Assembly: GCA_002372855.1 (NCBI GenBank)
Contig: DFIZ01000057.1
Coordinates: 1 to 7,506 of the forward strand
Source of the DNA: Bacteroidales bacterium UBA3684
Lineage (GTDB): Bacteria; Bacteroidota; Bacteroidia; Bacteroidales; P3
Direction: 5' to 3'
DNA length: 7,506 nucleotides
The position numbers were made by a program, and so were the translations under genes. Shown here in pieces: positions 1 to 5,355 of this stretch; positions within the stretch are counted from its first letter, which is position 1, and each line of letters opens with the position of its first letter. Below the pieces are notes generated by a model. It made no database searches and was not told where the DNA came from. It was given only the letters and a program-made list of their open reading frames with translations.

Positions 1-13
1 CGAATTATGTATC

Positions 14-41
14 AGTTATGAGTTAGGAGTTATGAGTTAAT
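14..41 (+). repeat. 7-bp tandem array, 4 units
   Basis: Four consecutive heptamers read agttatg, agttagg, agttatg, agttaat. The period is exactly 7, with changes confined to the last positions of the unit. It lies in non-coding DNA just before the first palindrome. It is one of six arrays in the window with the same architecture but different words. Confidence 0.85.
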
Positions 42-44
42 GTA

Positions 45-66
45 GAGACGCAGCGTGCTGCGTCTC
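45..66 (+). repeat. REP-like palindrome, copy 1 (forward)
   Basis: A perfect 10-bp inverted repeat with arm gagacgcagc and a 2-nt centre (gt). On the left the arm is preceded by tgta, so GTAG straddles its foot. On the right the other strand reads GGAG at the foot. Foot tetranucleotides GTAG and GGAG are typical of bacterial REP elements mobilised by REP-associated tyrosine transposases; applying that here is inference, since no transposase is present. Confidence 0.8.
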
Positions 67-75
67 CGGGTAGAC

Positions 76-172
76 GTTCCCGCCGGGTATCGGATTTGTT
101 CCTGTCTGGTGTCCGATTTGTTCCCGCCGGGTGTCCGATTTGTTCCCGCTGGGTGTTGGATTTGTTCCCGCC
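76..172 (+). repeat. 22-bp tandem repeat, about 4.4 copies
   Basis: Units start at 76, 98, 120, 142 and a partial at 164. Each unit opens with gttcc and closes with gattt, around a core like cgccgggtgtcc. Copies differ at a few positions and no indels break the 22-bp period. The unit length is not a multiple of three, and I see no start site or ribosome site supporting translation. The array sits exactly between palindrome copies 1 and 2. Twenty-two bp is about two helical turns, so a protein-binding array is possible, but nothing in the sequence proves it. Confidence 0.9.
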
Positions 173-176
173 TGTA

Positions 177-198
177 GAGACGCAGCGTGCTGCGTCTC
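177..198 (+). repeat. REP-like palindrome, copy 2 (forward)
   Basis: Identical to copy 1, including the gt centre and the tgta left flank. With its flanks (172-199) it forms a perfect 28-bp inverted repeat with copy 3 (219-246), separated by 19 bp. Together the pair could fold into one long hairpin, like the paired REP units called REPINs. Confidence 0.85.
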
Positions 199-219
199 CC
201 GGTTGGCGTTGTTGCTATG

Positions 220-241
220 GAGACGCAGCACGCTGCGTCTC
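220..241 (-). repeat. REP-like palindrome, copy 3 (reverse)
   Basis: The same palindrome in reverse: the centre reads ac and the right flank is tacag, the complement of the ctgta flank of copy 2. The asymmetric flanks (GTAG on one side, GGAG on the other) allow orientation to be assigned although the core is a palindrome. Confidence 0.85.
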
Positions 242-245
242 TACA

Positions 246-303
246 GAGGGGTTGGTTGACAAGGAGACGCGGCATGCCGCGTCTCTACGGGAGGGGTTGG
301 TTG
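246..303 (+). repeat. 13-bp direct repeat following palindromes 3 and 4
   Basis: gaggggttggttg occurs at 246-258 and again at 291-303, each time just downstream of a reverse-oriented palindrome. The duplicated block therefore appears to be palindrome plus this tail, suggesting a roughly 45-bp unit that was copied and then diverged. Confidence 0.7.
264..285 (-). repeat. REP-like palindrome, copy 4 (compensated variant)
   Basis: Left arm gagacgcggc, centre at, right arm gccgcgtctc. Compared with copies 1-3 one position in each arm changed (A to G on the left, T to C on the right), so the base pair is kept and the palindrome stays perfect. GGAG is at the left foot, and GTAG is on the other strand at the right foot, so the orientation matches copy 3. 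Confidence 0.8.
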
Positions 304-318
304 GCCGTTCCTGTCGTC

Positions 319-349
319 GGGGGCGGGGCGTTTCGGGGGCGTTCGGGGG
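319..349 (+). other. Candidate G-quadruplex motif upstream of the peptidase gene
   Basis: Four G-runs lie on the + strand at 319-323, 325-328, 335-339 and 345-349, with loops of 1, 6 and 5 nt. The last three runs are spaced almost regularly, and tcgggggcg recurs at 317, 333 and 343. The motif ends about 20 bp before the TATATTTG element of the first gene, where a Bacteroidetes -33 box would be expected. The folding potential is seen in the sequence; any regulatory role is inference. Confidence 0.5.
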
Positions 350-354
350 CGCAT

Positions 355-377
355 ATTGAAAAAAATGTGTATATTTG
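355..377 (+). promoter_or_regulatory. Probable promoter of the M1 peptidase gene
   Basis: TATATTTG at 370-377 fits the Bacteroidetes -7 consensus TAnnTTTG and lies 21 nt before the chosen ATG, giving a short leader. There is no TTTG at the usual -33 spacing, because that position is G-rich. An ATTG at 355-358 is closer than usual. The block ATTGAAAA...TATnTTTGCA closely resembles the promoter at 2646-2678. Confidence 0.6.
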
Positions 378-398
378 CATTTTATTTGGAACATTGTT

Positions 399-2702
399 AT
401 GAAAGCATTGAAGACACTTTCGATACTGATACTTACGCTGTTAGGCAGCGGTGTCGTGCATGCGCAGACGACGGATTCGGTCGACGCCGTGGACTACGAC
501 GTGGCCGTGGACCTGAGCAGCGGCAACTCGCTGCAGGGCTATGTCGACGTCACGCTGCGGCTGCTGCGTCCGTGTACAGCCGTGGGGCTGGACATGATCT
601 GCACCGTCGACTCCGTGAGGGTGCAGGGCGTGCCCGTGAGCGCCACCAGCCTTGCGGCGCTGCCCACGGCGGGCATCGCCGCGGGACAGGACTTCCACGT
701 CGAGGTGTGGTACCACAGCCCGGGCTACGTGGAGAGCGGCGGCTGGGGCGGCATGCACTTCGAGAACAACCAAAGCTACAACCTCGGCGTGGGCTTCGCC
801 GCCGACCCCCATGTGATGGGGCGCGCCCTCTTCCCCTGCCGCGACAATTTCACCGACAAGGCCACCTACACGCTGCGCGTCACCACCAAGGCGGGCTGGA
901 CGGCGGAGTGCGGCGGCATGCGCCAGAGTGTGGCGACCGACACGCTGGGGCGCGAGCACTCGGTGTGGCGCATCAGCCAGCCCACGCCGACCTACCTGGT
1001 CTCCGTAGGCCAGGCCGCCTGGGAGCGCATCGAGGACACCGTCGCCTCGCTCTACGGCGACTACCCGCTCAGCATCGGTTACCGCCAGCGCAACGAGCAG
1101 AATGTGCGCGCGGCCTTCGCCGAGCTGGACACGGTGGTGCCCATGTACGAACACTGCTTCGGCCCCTACCGCTGGGGACGCATAGGATACATAGCCACCT
1201 CCAAGGGCTCGATGGAGCATGTGAACAACATAGCCCTCGACCAGGACTTTGTGGCTTCGACCTCCGAGCGGGCGCAGACCACCATAGCCCATGAGCTGGG
1301 GCATGCCTGGTTCGGCAACCTGGTCACCTGCGCCACGGAGGGCGACATGTGGATCAACGAGGGCGGCGCCTCGTTCTGCAGCGAGGTGGCCATGGAGGCC
1401 GCCCTGGGGCGCGAGGCCAGCGACGACTACTACCAGCGGTGGCTGGAGTCGGTGCTGCGCACCACCCACATCACCGACGGCGGCTACCGCCCCCTGCACG
1501 GCATGCCGCACCAGTACACCTACGGCTCCACCACCTACGACAAAGGCTGGATGGTGTGGCACTCGCTGCGCGGATACCTCGGCGAGGAGCGTTTCTACAG
1601 TGCCCTGAACCGCCTGATGGCCAGTTGCGCCTTCGGCAACATCGACGCCGAGGGGCTGCGCGACTCGCTGAGTCTCTACACCGGCGTGGACCTGACGGCC
1701 TTCTTCGACTTTCACGTCTTCGGGCCGGGCTTTGTGGACTACCACGTGGAGATGGCCCGCCCCGAAGAGGGATGCCTGGAGAACGAGGTGGAGGTGCACA
1801 TACGCCAGCAGGGCGTGGGCACCGCGAACGTGATGCAGCAGAACCGCGTGCCGCTGACCTTCTACGCCCGGCCGGGCTTCGACTCCACGTCGTGCAAACG
1901 CGTGGCCGTCTTCGACGGCGAGGAGACCCGCCAGGTCTTCTCCCTGCCCTTCGTGCCGGCCTTCTGCGTGCTCGACGCCGACTGCGAAATCTCCGACGCC
2001 GCCACCGTGGCCCTCCAGACGCTGGAAGGCTACGGCATCGTATACACCCTGCCCACGGTATTTGCACGCCTGAAGACCATGCACGACGGCCGCTGCGCCG
2101 TGGAGCACCACTGGGGCCGCCCGGTGGGGGCGATGCCCGGAGGCGTGGTACGCACGACGGGGCGCTACTGGGTGGTGCGCGGCGACTGGCAGACGGACAG
2201 CACCGACCAGGGGATGTTCCGCTTCGTGCGCACAGGCTCCCAGACCACCTACGACGGTCTGGACCGCGGCTTCCTCAGCCAGCGGGCGAGTGTGGACTCG
2301 CTGGCGCTGATGTACCGTCCCGAAGGGGGATGGATGTGGCAGGCCGTCTCCTTCAGCCGCAACGGCGACAAGAACAGCGGCTACCTGGTGGTGGACAGCC
2401 TGGTGCCGGGCGAGTACACCCTGGCCATCGTGGACACCGCCACCCTGGGCATCGCACGTCCCGAATACGCGGAGGTGCAGCTCTTCCCCAACCCCCTGCA
2501 GCCGGGACAGCCACTGACGGTGGAGGTGGCGAGCGAGGAGGCCTTCGAGGTGGCCATTTTCGACCTCGGCGGACGCCAAGTGTGGCACCAAACGGGCTGC
2601 CGCAGCGGCCAGAAACTCAGTCCAGCACTGGCAAAAGGAACTTATTTTGTTCGAATTGAAAATAATTTCATATCTTTGCAGTCGAAATTGATACAGTTAT
2701 GA
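399..2702 (+). CDS. Secreted M1-family zinc aminopeptidase with T9SS C-terminal sorting domain
   Basis: A 767-residue protein predicted to remove N-terminal amino acids from peptides outside the cytoplasm. A signal peptide (about residues 1-22, ending VHA before Gln) is followed by an M1-type N-terminal beta domain. The exopeptidase motif appears as GSMEH (270-274) instead of GxMEN. The zinc site is complete: HELGH (298-302), then Glu321 after exactly 18 residues. Tyr380 in YDKG matches the catalytic Tyr of the family. A beta-rich region follows, then a T9SS type A sorting domain from about residue 690 (FPNP near the start, GTYFVRI near the end). It is therefore probably exported across the outer membrane and either anchored or released. 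The ATG at 399 was chosen because it directly opens the signal peptide; a TTG at 375 overlaps the promoter. The stop overlaps the next gene's start. The last 65 bp are AT-rich and carry that gene's promoter. Family assignment is strong; the substrate is unknown. Confidence 0.93.
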   Translation: MKALKTLSILILTLLGSGVVHAQTTDSVDAVDYDVAVDLSSGNSLQGYVDVTLRLLRPCTAVGLDMICTVDSVRVQGVPVSATSLAALPTAGIAAGQDFHVEVWYHSPGYVESGGWGGMHFENNQSYNLGVGFAADPHVMGRALFPCRDNFTDKATYTLRVTTKAGWTAECGGMRQSVATDTLGREHSVWRISQPTPTYLVSVGQAAWERIEDTVASLYGDYPLSIGYRQRNEQNVRAAFAELDTVVPMYEHCFGPYRWGRIGYIATSKGSMEHVNNIALDQDFVASTSERAQTTIAHELGHAWFGNLVTCATEGDMWINEGGASFCSEVAMEAALGREASDDYYQRWLESVLRTTHITDGGYRPLHGMPHQYTYGSTTYDKGWMVWHSLRGYLGEERFYSALNRLMASCAFGNIDAEGLRDSLSLYTGVDLTAFFDFHVFGPGFVDYHVEMARPEEGCLENEVEVHIRQQGVGTANVMQQNRVPLTFYARPGFDSTSCKRVAVFDGEETRQVFSLPFVPAFCVLDADCEISDAATVALQTLEGYGIVYTLPTVFARLKTMHDGRCAVEHHWGRPVGAMPGGVVRTTGRYWVVRGDWQTDSTDQGMFRFVRTGSQTTYDGLDRGFLSQRASVDSLALMYRPEGGWMWQAVSFSRNGDKNSGYLVVDSLVPGEYTLAIVDTATLGIARPEYAEVQLFPNPLQPGQPLTVEVASEEAFEVAIFDLGGRQVWHQTGCRSGQKLSPALAKGTYFVRIENNFISLQSKLIQL
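2646..2678 (+). promoter_or_regulatory. Promoter of the beta-barrel gene, embedded in the peptidase 3' end
   Basis: TTTG at 2646-2649 and TATCTTTG at 2671-2678, separated by 21 bp, match the Bacteroidetes -33/-7 consensus without mismatch. Transcription would start near 2684, about 15 nt before the ATG. The whole promoter lies within the last codons of the peptidase sorting domain, so the downstream gene can be transcribed independently of the peptidase. Confidence 0.75.
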
Positions 2703-3319
2703 TGAAGATAAAAGCAATCGTTTTGGCCGTACTGGTGGGCGTTTCGCTCACTTCGGCGGCACAGTATTCGCAGCTGGGAAAAAAGAATGAATTCATGCTC
2801 AAGGTGGAAGGCGGCTACGGCTTCTTCATGGGCAACGTGGGCACCGCCGACGAGGAGACGGGGCGCTACAACCTGGACAAGTTCCACTCGCTGGCCAACG
2901 TCAACGTCATGGCAGGCGTCAACATCAGCCAGGACTGGTTCCTGGGCGGCGGCGCAGGGTTCTGCTACTTCCTCAGCCCCAACCAGGAGACGGCCGAGTC
3001 GATGATGGGTGCCAACGTGTTCGTGGACTTCGACTTCCGCCCCATCTGGAAGGCCATCATGGGGTTGGACTACCAGCCCACCTCCATCAAGTTCGCCCCC
3101 CTGCTGGGAGCCCGCCTGGGCGGCAGCATGCTCTTTGCCGACGACATGCTGTTCACCCCCATGGCCGAGTTCTACGGCGGCCTGAACTGGTACTACTGGT
3201 ACCACCTCAACGGCATGCGCAATATGAGCCGCAACTGGCACAGCTTCTACGTCACCATCGGCATCGCCTACATGCAGCAGACCGTCTTCCTGCCCATCCG
3301 CCTGGGCTGGAGATGGTAG
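2699..3319 (+). CDS. Small outer-membrane beta-barrel protein
   Basis: A 206-residue protein (205 if the second of two adjacent ATGs, at 2702, is used). The signal peptide is about residues 1-21, ending SAA before Gln. The mature part alternates polar and hydrophobic residues, with many Gly and aromatic residues and repeated strands such as VNVMAGVNI, FVDFDFRP and FYVTIGIAYM. It ends in Trp-Arg-Trp, and a terminal aromatic residue is usual for outer-membrane barrels. The length suggests roughly eight strands. No enzyme motif is seen, so a structural or porin-like role is inferred from fold type only. The start overlaps the peptidase stop (ATGA), but the gene also has its own strong promoter, so the two may be only partly co-transcribed. 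A 7-bp repeat array begins 3 nt after its stop. Confidence 0.8.
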   Translation: MMKIKAIVLAVLVGVSLTSAAQYSQLGKKNEFMLKVEGGYGFFMGNVGTADEETGRYNLDKFHSLANVNVMAGVNISQDWFLGGGAGFCYFLSPNQETAESMMGANVFVDFDFRPIWKAIMGLDYQPTSIKFAPLLGARLGGSMLFADDMLFTPMAEFYGGLNWYYWYHLNGMRNMSRNWHSFYVTIGIAYMQQTVFLPIRLGWRW

Positions 3320-3321
3320 GG

Positions 3322-3356
3322 ATTAGCGTTTAGTGTTTAGTGCTTAGTGTTTAGTG
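3322..3356 (+). repeat. 7-bp tandem array, 5 units
   Basis: Units read attagcg, tttagtg, tttagtg, cttagtg, tttagtg. The array begins directly after the stop codon of the beta-barrel gene. It has the same 7-bp period as the arrays at 14-41 and 3817-3844 but a different word. Confidence 0.85.
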
Positions 3357-3403
3357 GGTTCTACGCCAACACGGACAACAGGCAAACCTTGCGTTGGAGG
3401 AGA

Positions 3404-3461
3404 TTCGAGTAATTCGCTTTCCATTAACCCGCGTAGCTTTCGCAAAATTCGAGAAATTCGC
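3404..3461 (+). repeat. 14-bp direct repeat upstream of rbfA
   Basis: ttcgagtaattcgc (3404-3417) recurs as ttcgagaaattcgc (3448-3461) with one mismatch, 44 bp apart. Each copy holds two attcg words 9 bp apart. The second copy ends 17 bp before the rbfA start. It could be an operator pair or another micro-repeat; the sequence does not decide. Confidence 0.55.
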
Positions 3462-3478
3462 CGTTATTAAAATTTGTT

Positions 3479-3823
3479 ATGCAGTCTACACGTCAAAATA
3501 AAATCTGCCGGCTGATACAGCAGGACATGGGCGACATCTTCCTGCGGGAGATGAAGGCGGTCTTCGGGCCGTCGCTCATCACGGTGACGCAGGTGCGCAT
3601 CACGCCGGACCTCTCCATCGCCCGCATCTATGTGTCGCTGATGATTATCGGCGAGGGCACCAAGGAGGGCCTGCTGGCCCTGATACGCGAGAACACCTCC
3701 GACCTGCGCCGCCGCCTGGGCATGCGCGAAGGCAAGCAGCTGCGCATCATCCCCCACCTGGAGTTCTACCTGGACGACTCGCTCGACTACATCGAGAACA
3801 TCGAGCGGTTGCTGAAGAATTGA
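3479..3823 (+). CDS. rbfA: 30S ribosome-binding factor A
   Basis: A 114-residue cytoplasmic protein that assists late 30S subunit maturation by binding the 16S rRNA 5' helix region (family knowledge). The KH-like fold pattern is visible: an N-terminal helix with RLIQQDMGDIFLRE, a strand around LITVTQVRITPDLSIARIYVSLM (residues about 33-55), the helix LLALIRENTSDLRRRLGMR, then RIIPHLEFYLDDSLDYIENIERLL. The last block matches the family signature of P-x-L-x-F followed by D-x-S near the C-terminus. The length is normal. The ATG at 3479 is the first in frame, with AT-rich DNA and no Shine-Dalgarno in front. The stop TGA falls inside the 7-bp array at 3817-3844, so the array sets the protein's C-terminus. 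The permease gene follows 35 bp downstream, probably in the same transcript. Confidence 0.93.
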   Translation: MQSTRQNKICRLIQQDMGDIFLREMKAVFGPSLITVTQVRITPDLSIARIYVSLMIIGEGTKEGLLALIRENTSDLRRRLGMREGKQLRIIPHLEFYLDDSLDYIENIERLLKN

Positions 3824-3844
3824 AAATTGAGAATTGAAAATTGA
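3817..3844 (+). repeat. 7-bp tandem array, 4 units, covering the rbfA stop
   Basis: Units read gaattga, aaattga, gaattga, aaattga. The TGA of the first unit is the rbfA stop codon. The array faces an inverted array of the same word family at 3874-3901. Confidence 0.85.
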
Positions 3845-3858
3845 AAAGGATTAAATCC

Positions 3859-5199
3859 ATGCGCGCACCCCGATTCAATTTTCGACTTTCAACGTTCACT
3901 CTGGAGCGTCTCATCGCTGTGCGCTACCTCTTCAGCCGCAAGCAGCGGTCGGTGGTCAACGTCATTTCGTGGATATCGCTCGTGGGGCTCATGGTGAGCA
4001 CCATGGCGCTGATAGTGGTGCTGTCGGTATACAACGGCATCGGCGACGTCACCAAGAGTCTCTTCAACACCTTCGACCCCGAGCTGGTCATCGAGCCTGC
4101 CGAGGGGCGCACTTTCCACACCAGCGACATCGACATGGGCGCCCTGATGAGGACCGAGGGCGTGGAGCGCGTGGCGCGCATAGTGACCGAGACAGCCTGG
4201 GTGACCTACGGGCAGAACCAGGCCATCGTCAAGCTGCGCGGCGTGGACACCAACTACGCCGCCCTGACGGGCATCGACACCCTGCTGGCCCTGGGCGAAT
4301 ACCGTCTCACGGCCGAAGGGACGACGACACTGGTGGTGGGCGGACAGATATTCCACGACCTGGCCATGCGGCTGCCGTCGGCCATCCCCGCGGCGGTGCA
4401 CATACCCAAGCGCGGCACCACCTCGCTGGGCCTCACCATGGACCAGGCCTTCAACATCGGCTATGCCTACCCCGTGGGCAACTTCTTCATCCAGCAGGAC
4501 ATCGACCGCCAGTATGTGCTGACCGACATCGCCTTCGTGCAACGCCTGATGAACTACGCCCCCGACGAGTGCACCTCGCTGGCCCTGAAGCTTGCGCCCG
4601 GCGCGGATGTGGACGAGGTGCGTGACAGAGTGGCTGAGTCGCTGAGTGGCAGAGTAAGTGGCAGAGTTACTGAGTCTCTGAGTGGCAAAGTGGCTACGCA
4701 GTTAAACAACTCAGCCACCCAGCCACTCAGCCACTCAGCCACTCAGCCACTCCTGGTCAAGGACCGGCACGACCAGCAGCCGCTGTACTACAAGATCTAC
4801 CGCACGGAGCGCCTGGGCATCTACCTGGTGCTGTCGCTCATCGTGCTCATCTCGACGCTGAGCCTCGTGGCGTCGCTGTCGCTGCTGATTATCAACAAGC
4901 ACGACGACATCTTCATCCTGCGCTCCATGGGCATGGAGCGTAGCACCATCCGGCGGGCCTTCCTGGCCGAGGGGCTGCTCATCTGCGCCATGGCCGTGGT
5001 GCTGGGCCTGGTGCTGGGCTTCGTCGTCTGCTGGCTGCAGCAGACCTTCGGCATCATCCGCATGGGCGACGGCAACTTCGTTGTCAGTGCCTTCCCCGTC
5101 AGCATGCGCGCCGTGGACTTCCTCGCCACCTTCCTCCTGGTGATGGCCATCAGCACCCTCTCCGTCGCCCTCACCGTCCGCCGGGCCCGGGTGGAGTAG
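3859..5199 (+). CDS. FtsX-family ABC transporter permease, LolC/LolE-like
   Basis: A 446-residue inner-membrane protein with one N-terminal membrane segment (about 32-57), a large periplasmic domain of MacB core type, and three C-terminal segments (about 321-345, 372-393, 418-438) forming the FtsX domain. The layout is that of LolC/LolE lipoprotein-releasing permeases, which act with an ATPase; none is encoded here. IINKHDDIFILRSMGMERSTIRR (346-366) is the cytoplasmic loop likely to contact the ATPase. Homologues that I recall are about 410 residues, and the excess fits an insertion at about residues 256-298. That insertion is translated from an 8-bp repeat array, with octapeptide-like repeats such as SATQPLSH. 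Residues 6-14 are also encoded by a 7-bp array, so the extreme N-terminus may be recent. The ATG at 3859 was chosen; a TTG at 3841 would add six residues and lies within the upstream array. The exact substrate is unknown. Confidence 0.87.
   Translation: MRAPRFNFRLSTFTLERLIAVRYLFSRKQRSVVNVISWISLVGLMVSTMALIVVLSVYNGIGDVTKSLFNTFDPELVIEPAEGRTFHTSDIDMGALMRTEGVERVARIVTETAWVTYGQNQAIVKLRGVDTNYAALTGIDTLLALGEYRLTAEGTTTLVVGGQIFHDLAMRLPSAIPAAVHIPKRGTTSLGLTMDQAFNIGYAYPVGNFFIQQDIDRQYVLTDIAFVQRLMNYAPDECTSLALKLAPGADVDEVRDRVAESLSGRVSGRVTESLSGKVATQLNNSATQPLSHSATQPLLVKDRHDQQPLYYKIYRTERLGIYLVLSLIVLISTLSLVASLSLLIINKHDDIFILRSMGMERSTIRRAFLAEGLLICAMAVVLGLVLGFVVCWLQQTFGIIRMGDGNFVVSAFPVSMRAVDFLATFLLVMAISTLSVALTVRRARVE
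3874..3901 (-). repeat. 7-bp tandem array, 4 units, inside the permease N-terminus
   Basis: Units on the + strand read ttcaatt, ttcgact, ttcaacg, ttcactc. Their complements (aattgaa, agtcgaa, cgttgaa, gagtgaa) are the same word family as the array at 3817-3844, so the two face each other around the permease start codon. gaaaattgaa at 3836-3845 pairs perfectly with ttcaattttc at 3874-3883, leaving the ATG in the loop. Confidence 0.75.
4630..4751 (+). repeat. Inverted pair of 8-bp arrays inserted in the permease gene
   Basis: The left arm (4630-4697) has eight degenerate units of gtggctga plus one half unit. The right arm (4709-4751) has about five near-perfect units of actcagcc, the complement of the same word in shifted register. 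A 11-bp spacer separates the arms. The arms could pair as a long imperfect hairpin; for example agtggctgagt (4629-4639) pairs with three places in the right arm. The array is open in the permease frame and adds a Ser/Thr/Gln-rich periplasmic segment. Confidence 0.9.
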
Positions 5200-5224
5200 T
5201 GCCACGGTGATAACAGGCAGCTTG

Positions 5225-5255
5225 AAATGTTAAAAATGCCTAACAAATGTTAAAA
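5225..5255 (+). repeat. Direct repeat in the leader of the last gene
   Basis: aaatgttaaaa occurs at 5225-5235 and 5245-5255, exactly 20 bp apart, about two helical turns, in the 156-bp gap before the gene at 5356. It may be a paired binding site. No clear TAnnTTTG promoter was found in this gap. Confidence 0.45.
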
Positions 5256-5262
5256 GTGTGAG

Positions 5263-5287
5263 CCAAAAACGGCACTTTTGGGTCTTT
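5263..5287 (+). terminator. Weak candidate terminator after the permease gene
   Basis: ccaaaa (5263-5268) and ttttgg (5276-5281) form a 6-bp stem with a 7-nt loop, followed by gtcttt. The stem is A/T-rich and the T-tract is short, so termination is uncertain. Confidence 0.25.
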
Positions 5288-5296
5288 ATATATAGA

Positions 5297-5311
5297 AGCC
5301 CCCAATGGGCT
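5297..5311 (+). other. Short stem-loop in the leader of the last gene
   Basis: agccc (5297-5301) and gggct (5307-5311) form a 5-bp GC-rich stem with loop ccaat, 44 bp before the ATG. No T-tract follows on this strand. It could be a leader structure or part of a terminator read from the other strand. Confidence 0.3.
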
Positions 5312-5355
5312 CCGGTTAAGAAAACGGATTAATAAACGCACAAAACAACACAACT

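Noticed and set aside
76..172. CRISPR array
   Set aside because: The units are directly contiguous with no unique spacers, and no cas gene is present.
30..359. Several short open frames on both strands over the palindromes and the 22-bp array
   Set aside because: They are translations of repeats (recurrent ETQHAASL-like and TRREQI-like words) with no start-site support.
375..398. TTG start for the peptidase
   Set aside because: The TTG is part of the TATATTTG promoter element, and the extra eight residues would weaken the signal peptide.
1..398. tRNA, rRNA or a complete insertion sequence
   Set aside because: No cloverleaf or rRNA signature was recognised, and no transposase frame exists; only short repeats are present.
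441..2591. A 716-codon open frame on the - strand opposite the peptidase gene
   Set aside because: It mirrors a GC-rich gene whose codons rarely create antisense stops. The product is rich in His, Val, Ala and Gly without motifs, and no promoter or start context supports it.
1349..2659. A long second + strand frame inside the peptidase gene
   Set aside because: The product is Arg/Gly/Pro/Ala-rich with no domain pattern, while the main frame carries the complete M1 motifs across the same region.
3470..3476. -7 promoter element for rbfA
   Set aside because: The AAAATTTG-like sequence deviates from TAnnTTTG, has no TTTG at the right distance upstream, and would give an almost leaderless transcript.
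3841..3858. TTG start for the permease
   Set aside because: It lies within the 7-bp array and adds only six residues; the ATG at 3859 is simpler. It cannot be excluded without N-terminal data.
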